From an uncultured Lentisphaeria bacterium (GTDB lineage Bacteria > Verrucomicrobiota > Lentisphaeria > Victivallales > Victivallaceae): 11,275 nt of DNA. The notes beneath the pieces are model-generated. The model was not told the origin of the DNA and searched no databases. It worked only from the letters and a program-made list of their open reading frames with translations. This document shows, one piece after another, positions 8,080-11,275 of this stretch (the stretch's first letter is position 1; every line of letters begins with the position of its first letter). The stretch is from positions 1 through 11,275 of the forward strand of contig CAIJKT010001103.1 of the NCBI GenBank assembly GCA_903821255.1. The letters run 5' to 3'. A program made the position numbers and the translations under genes.

Positions 8080-8105
8080 TAAAACCGCTCCGGACGGAGC
8101 GGTTT
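8080..8105 (-). terminator. Intrinsic terminator of the - strand unknown-protein gene
   Basis: AAACCGCTCCG (8082-8092) and CGGAGCGGTTT (8095-8105) form a perfect 11-base inverted repeat; as RNA the loop is effectively four bases. Read on the - strand the stem ends in TTTT, and it begins 4 bases after the TAA at 8110-8112. It can also fold on the + strand, where only TTT follows, so it may act weakly on transcription from the acyltransferase side. Confidence 0.85.
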
Positions 8106-8109
8106 ATGA

Positions 8110-9252
8110 TTACTTGCCAGTGATGCGCTGGACGGGACGGGCGATGCCGGAGATGGACGGCAGACTCATGGCCGGACTGGTTTTATCGGCGCGAACAGTC
8201 AGGCTGCTGCCGGACAGGTCAAGCTGCTGGTTGCCCCAGAGATAAAAATCCAGAATGCTCATCATGTCCCAATGCAGCAGGGATTTCTTATTGCCCCGGT
8301 CCAGATGCGCCGCCGAACAGCACACATACGGTTCGATGCCGGGGAATATAAACTCGCCGCTGGCTTTGCCTGCGGCGGAACGCAGAATCTTCTTCAGCCG
8401 TCTTTCCGCGGCGGGAGCCTGGAAACAGAATGCTCCGGACAGAACGTTGCTTTCGTCCACTGCAATCAGCGCCGAATCCGGTACCGGGTCACCGTCGAGG
8501 GCGGACAGTTTCACCGCTTTTCTGCTCAATACCGGGGCTTTATAACCGCTATGGCTCCAGGCGAAATACCATTTGAATCGCCAGTTGCGCTTGCCGCATT
8601 CGGTCTTTTCATTAAAGACCAGCGGAATCCGGGTAATATTTATTCCCGCTTCAGTAGCGGTAATCGCATAATCGCCATGTGCGTTTTCAAGTTTCTCCGC
8701 CGCGCTCCAGCGCCAGAGGTCATCGCCGGTGCCGATTTCCAGGATTCTGCCGTCAACATCTTCAACGAGACAGATCAGGAAAGGCCTGGAGGACTTATAC
8801 AGCGTCTGTGCGCCTTCGCCGATATCCTGCCATTCGATCGCCGGAATGCCCTGCCCGGGGACCAGCTCGGAAATTATACAGCAGCGCTTCCATTTTCCCG
8901 GCAGAAAGAGCGGATCGACTTCGATCCGCTGCAGTGCGATAGGCCTTCTCAAGTCAAAGTCGAAAGTGACTTTGACGTGATTGGCGGCAAACTCGAAATT
9001 GCGTTTGATCAGCGGCTCGGTGCCGAACGGGATGACATTTTCATATTCAAACGTGCAGGACAGGCAGTCCACGCGTTCGTGGATGCGGCTTTTCCTGACA
9101 ATGCCGGACGCCTCGGCAATCACGCCGGATGAAACCGGCGCAATGCGTAATACTTCGCGGTCGCGATACTCGAATTTAAACGGCGTCTCCGGAGCGGAAC
9201 ATAGCTCTGCGGACCAATTTTTGCTTTTAATGATTTTTACGTTTTCTTCCAT
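8110..9252 (-). CDS. Unrecognised 380-residue protein, probably all-beta
   Basis: I do not recognise this family. The protein is hydrophilic, with many short alternating strands and repeated aromatic patches (DLWRWSAAEKLE, NWRFKWYFAWSHSGYK, LLHWDMMSILDFYLWGNQQ). These look like a beta-sandwich, perhaps with carbohydrate-handling surfaces, but that is only a visual impression. No signal peptide or membrane segment is visible. I chose the ATG at 9252 because the longer form starts at a GTG (9273, seven codons earlier) without a ribosome binding site; neither start has a strong one, GAAAGAG lying only 2 bases from the ATG. It follows the nitroreductase by 48 bases on the same strand and ends at a strong terminator, so the two probably share a transcript. 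The stop next to the terminator, and a longer frame than the antisense one, support this strand as coding. Confidence 0.75.
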   Translation of the reverse strand: MEENVKIIKSKNWSAELCSAPETPFKFEYRDREVLRIAPVSSGVIAEASGIVRKSRIHERVDCLSCTFEYENVIPFGTEPLIKRNFEFAANHVKVTFDFDLRRPIALQRIEVDPLFLPGKWKRCCIISELVPGQGIPAIEWQDIGEGAQTLYKSSRPFLICLVEDVDGRILEIGTGDDLWRWSAAEKLENAHGDYAITATEAGINITRIPLVFNEKTECGKRNWRFKWYFAWSHSGYKAPVLSRKAVKLSALDGDPVPDSALIAVDESNVLSGAFCFQAPAAERRLKKILRSAAGKASGEFIFPGIEPYVCCSAAHLDRGNKKSLLHWDMMSILDFYLWGNQQLDLSGSSLTVRADKTSPAMSLPSISGIARPVQRITGK

Positions 9253-9300
9253 TGCTCTTTCATTAAGCTTCACAGCTTTTTTATTTGTTTACTTGTTATT

Positions 9301-9807
9301 TTATTTAATGATTTTGAATACTTCGCCAACCGGTTTGCGCTGAATCTTTGACGGCGGCACGCTGGCATAACCCAGCGGCGTGATGGCATAGGCTTTCCAC
9401 GGCGGCAGAATGTTTAAGACCTTGTCCATTTTTGCCACATCGTAGGCACAAATCCAGCAGGAGCCGAGCCCTTCAGCGGCGGCGGCCAGCACCAGATGTT
9501 CCATGACAATGCCGATATCAACGGGAATGATCGGTTCACCTTCCAGGCGTTTCCAGCATACATCGGCATTGCCCAGCACGACCGCGATGGCCGGAGCCTC
9601 AGCCAGCCAGGGGGCGGTATAAACTTCACACATTTTCCTGCGCAGTTCAGGATTGAGCACAATACGGAAGCTCCAAGGCTGAATATTGCAGGCGGAGGGC
9701 GCAAGACTGACCGCTTCCGCGATTCTTTTCAACGCGTCTTCCGGCACCGGATCACTCTTATATCCGCGGATACTGCGGCGCGCCTTTACGACATCATAAA
9801 ATTCCAT
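9301..9807 (-). CDS. Nitroreductase family FMN-dependent oxidoreductase
   Basis: This 168-residue protein belongs to the small FMN-dependent nitroreductase family, which uses NAD(P)H to reduce nitro compounds, quinones or other acceptors. Visible pattern: MEFYDVVKARRSIRGYKSD at the start with the FMN phosphate-binding RRSIR, PSACNIQPWSFRIV, then GLGSCWICAYD and the final LPPWKAYAITPLGYAS. The size is typical for the short, single-domain members. The start at 9807 is preferred over an upstream in-frame ATG at 9837 because GGGAG (9814-9818) lies 6 bases before it and homology begins there. Its natural substrate cannot be told. It is probably the first gene of a two-gene operon with the unknown protein; no terminator separates them. 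No link with the NRPS is shown. Confidence 0.92.
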   Translation of the reverse strand: MEFYDVVKARRSIRGYKSDPVPEDALKRIAEAVSLAPSACNIQPWSFRIVLNPELRRKMCEVYTAPWLAEAPAIAVVLGNADVCWKRLEGEPIIPVDIGIVMEHLVLAAAAEGLGSCWICAYDVAKMDKVLNILPPWKAYAITPLGYASVPPSKIQRKPVGEVFKIIK

Positions 9808-9813
9808 ATTTGT

Positions 9814-9818
9814 CTCCC
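9814..9818 (-). promoter_or_regulatory. Ribosome binding site of the nitroreductase gene
   Basis: On the - strand GGGAG is followed by ACAAAT and the ATG at 9807. This is the best Shine-Dalgarno match on this strand of the window, and it decides the start against the earlier in-frame ATG at 9837. Confidence 0.75.
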
Positions 9819-9865
9819 GGTTATAATTTGTTTCCATACGTTCAACTTATTTCTGTTTACTGAAT

Positions 9866-9894
9866 ATTATAATTCCCCGCCTGAAAAGCAAATC
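9866..9894 (-). promoter_or_regulatory. Possible promoter of the nitroreductase operon
   Basis: On the - strand a perfect TATAAT lies at 9871-9866, about 60 bases before the ATG. The -35 side is poor (GATTTG at a spacing of 17, or TTGCTT at 14). It is in the 129-base gap after the MurJ terminator, where a promoter is expected. Confidence 0.35.
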
Positions 9895-9916
9895 CCGGAA
9901 CAGAAATATTACAAAT

Positions 9917-9935
9917 AAAAAGCCGGTTTCCCGGC
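9917..9935 (-). terminator. Intrinsic terminator of murJ
   Basis: On the - strand GCCGG, loop GAAA (a GNRA tetraloop), CCGGC, then TTTTT and further T-rich sequence. The stem starts one base after the murJ stop codon (TAA, 9939-9937). The stem is short but GC-only, with a proper T-run. Confidence 0.8.
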
Positions 9936-9936
9936 A

Positions 9937-11275
9937 TTATCCTCTCCTGAACATGGATGCCAGTTCCGGCAGTTCGCGGGAGCGGCACAGCCACGAGATC
10001 AGCGCATAGGCGACACAGAATGCAACTCCGCAAATCAGCAGCGGCACCGCATCCGCATGAAGATATTTGATTTTATAAATACTGCCCATGTGTTTGTAAA
10101 GATAAAACAGGATTACCGCCGGCACGAACGAGGCGACGGCGGCGCGCAGCAGACTGTAACCGACCTGATCAAGACCAAGATCATGGTGAATCGCTTTCTT
10201 CAGAAAATACAGCAGCAGGCAGTTGTTGACGATTGAAGAAATGACGGTGGCCAGCGCCAGCCCGCCCTGCTGCATCGGAAACATCAGAATGACATTCAGA
10301 ATCAGGTTCAAGAAGATGCAAAGGAAAGATATTTTGACCGGGGTTTTCATGTCTTTGCGTGAATAGAATGCCGCCAGGGTGATTTTGATGGCGCAGAAAG
10401 CCGGAACACCCAGTCCGAAAAAGAGCATCGCCCAGGCCGTTTCAACCGCATCGCTTTCGGTAAACTTGCCGCGCAGGAAACAGCAGCGCACAATCGGCAG
10501 CCGGAACAGCACCGTAAACGCCGCAATCGGCACACAGATGAACAGCACATGCCGCAACCCGAGATTGAGCGAGGCGACCAGTTCGCCGGTGTCGCCTTTG
10601 GCGGCGGACTTGGACATGTTCGCCAGCAGTACCGAACCGAACGCGATGGCAAACACTCCGATCGGCAGGTAAACAATGCGGTCGCTGTAATTCAATGCCG
10701 GCACCGCCTGCGGACCAATGCTGTATGCCATCATCCGGTCAATGAAAAAACTGATCTGCACCACCGAAGCGCCAATCAGTCCCGGCAGCGTCAGTTTCCA
10801 CAATTCCGACAATATCTCCAGGTTCTTCAAATTATTGAGTGAAAAGGAGGGGAATATATCGTGCCAGTACATCAGGCCCAGCAGCAGAACCAGTTGTATA
10901 ACCCCGGAAAGCAGTACGGCATAGGCCAGAAAATCCAGCATCCGCACGATATCAGTCATTCCCGGGCAGATGAACATCAGGCAGACTATCAGAAAAATAT
11001 TCAGCAGCAGGGAACCGAGCGCCGGCAGGAAAAATACCCGCAGCGTGTTCAGAATGGAGCCGGTAATGCCGATCAGGCAGATAAAAAACGAGTACGGCAT
11101 CAGCAGCGGGATCAGGTTCAGCGCCATGATGCCGCTGGGATCTTTGACCCAGCCTTTCAAAACAATGGCGATTACGGACACCAGAATGCAAATCAGCACC
11201 AGCACGAGTCCCAGCCAGGCGAAAATCGCCGCCAGTTGACGTTTGGCGTCTTCCTTGCCGCGCAGTTCGATGATA
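9937..11275 (-). CDS. murJ: MurJ (MviN) lipid II flippase, 5' part outside window
   Basis: This is the C-terminal ~446 residues of MurJ, the inner membrane flippase of the MOP superfamily that moves lipid II outward for peptidoglycan synthesis. The frame stays open to the right edge (visible start IIELRGKEDAKRQLAA), so the beginning is missing; the GTG at 11205 is an internal Val. The family usually has about 510-530 residues and 14 membrane helices; roughly the last 10-11 are here. Supporting pattern: LLMPYSFFICLIGITGSILNT, LPALGSLLLNIFLIVCL, LPGLIGASVVQISFFIDRMMAYSIG, LNYSDRIVYLPIGVFAIAFGSVLLANMS, and LGVPAFCAIKITLAAFYSRKDMKTPVKIS, all typical of MurJ. The end (CRSRELPELASMFRRG) is a short cytoplasmic basic tail followed at once by a terminator. 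It looks like an ordinary housekeeping gene and marks the conserved side of the window. Confidence 0.95.
   Translation of the reverse strand, partial: IIELRGKEDAKRQLAAIFAWLGLVLVLICILVSVIAIVLKGWVKDPSGIMALNLIPLLMPYSFFICLIGITGSILNTLRVFFLPALGSLLLNIFLIVCLMFICPGMTDIVRMLDFLAYAVLLSGVIQLVLLLGLMYWHDIFPSFSLNNLKNLEILSELWKLTLPGLIGASVVQISFFIDRMMAYSIGPQAVPALNYSDRIVYLPIGVFAIAFGSVLLANMSKSAAKGDTGELVASLNLGLRHVLFICVPIAAFTVLFRLPIVRCCFLRGKFTESDAVETAWAMLFFGLGVPAFCAIKITLAAFYSRKDMKTPVKISFLCIFLNLILNVILMFPMQQGGLALATVISSIVNNCLLLYFLKKAIHHDLGLDQVGYSLLRAAVASFVPAVILFYLYKHMGSIYKIKYLHADAVPLLICGVAFCVAYALISWLCRSRELPELASMFRRG

Noticed and set aside
8004..8123. Small + strand frame of 39 codons starting ATG after GAAAGAA
   Set aside because: It runs through the terminator hairpin and into the end of the convergent gene; the residues show no pattern.
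8272..9132. Long + strand open frame of 286 codons opposite the unknown protein
   Set aside because: It is Arg-rich and low in recognisable structure, has no ribosome binding site, and is shorter than the - strand frame, which ends at a proper terminator and follows an operon partner.

Overview
The window (11,275 bases, close to 50% GC) reads as bacterial chromosome from a Gram-negative organism. It holds MurJ, a nitroreductase and intrinsic terminators, next to a stretch of secondary metabolism. The base composition and the style of the unknown 380-residue protein remind me of Lentisphaerota/Victivallales or relatives in the PVC group. That is a weak impression, not a determination.

Left part (1-5148, + strand): the end of a nonribosomal peptide synthetase (NRPS), already open at the left edge. 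Its domain order is condensation (C), a formyltransferase (F) with an intact Asn-His-Asp triad, the C-terminal half only of a second condensation domain, adenylation (A), carrier protein (PCP), and a terminal thioesterase (TE) with Cys instead of Ser in the nucleophile elbow. The reading frame breaks inside the A3 (P-loop) motif of the A domain at about 3062. A single missing base explains the break, so the gene appears as two reading frames, 2-3064 and 3085-5148.

Middle part (5149-8109, + strand): two tandem paralogues (398 and 389 aa) of the CelD/FemAB-like GNAT acyltransferase group. Both begin with the same 22 bases of coding DNA, and both carry the same AT-rich upstream element. This is a local tandem duplication that included the control region. 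They probably belong to the NRPS cluster, perhaps as tailoring acyltransferases (inference). The stretch 7833-8081 shows no convincing gene.

Right part (8082-11275, - strand, convergent with the rest): reading leftwards, the C-terminal part of MurJ (lipid II flippase) with its own terminator, then a small FMN nitroreductase with a clear ribosome binding site, then an unrecognised protein ending at a perfect 11-bp inverted repeat terminator. The nitroreductase and the unknown protein probably form a two-gene operon. This side looks like ordinary chromosome flanking the cluster.

Possible joint action: the terminal NRPS module would select an amino acid whose pocket looks suited to a basic side chain, extend and perhaps N-formylate it, then release the product through a Cys-type TE. 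The GNAT-like proteins could acylate the product. The frameshift may have killed the pathway, unless it is a sequencing or assembly error.
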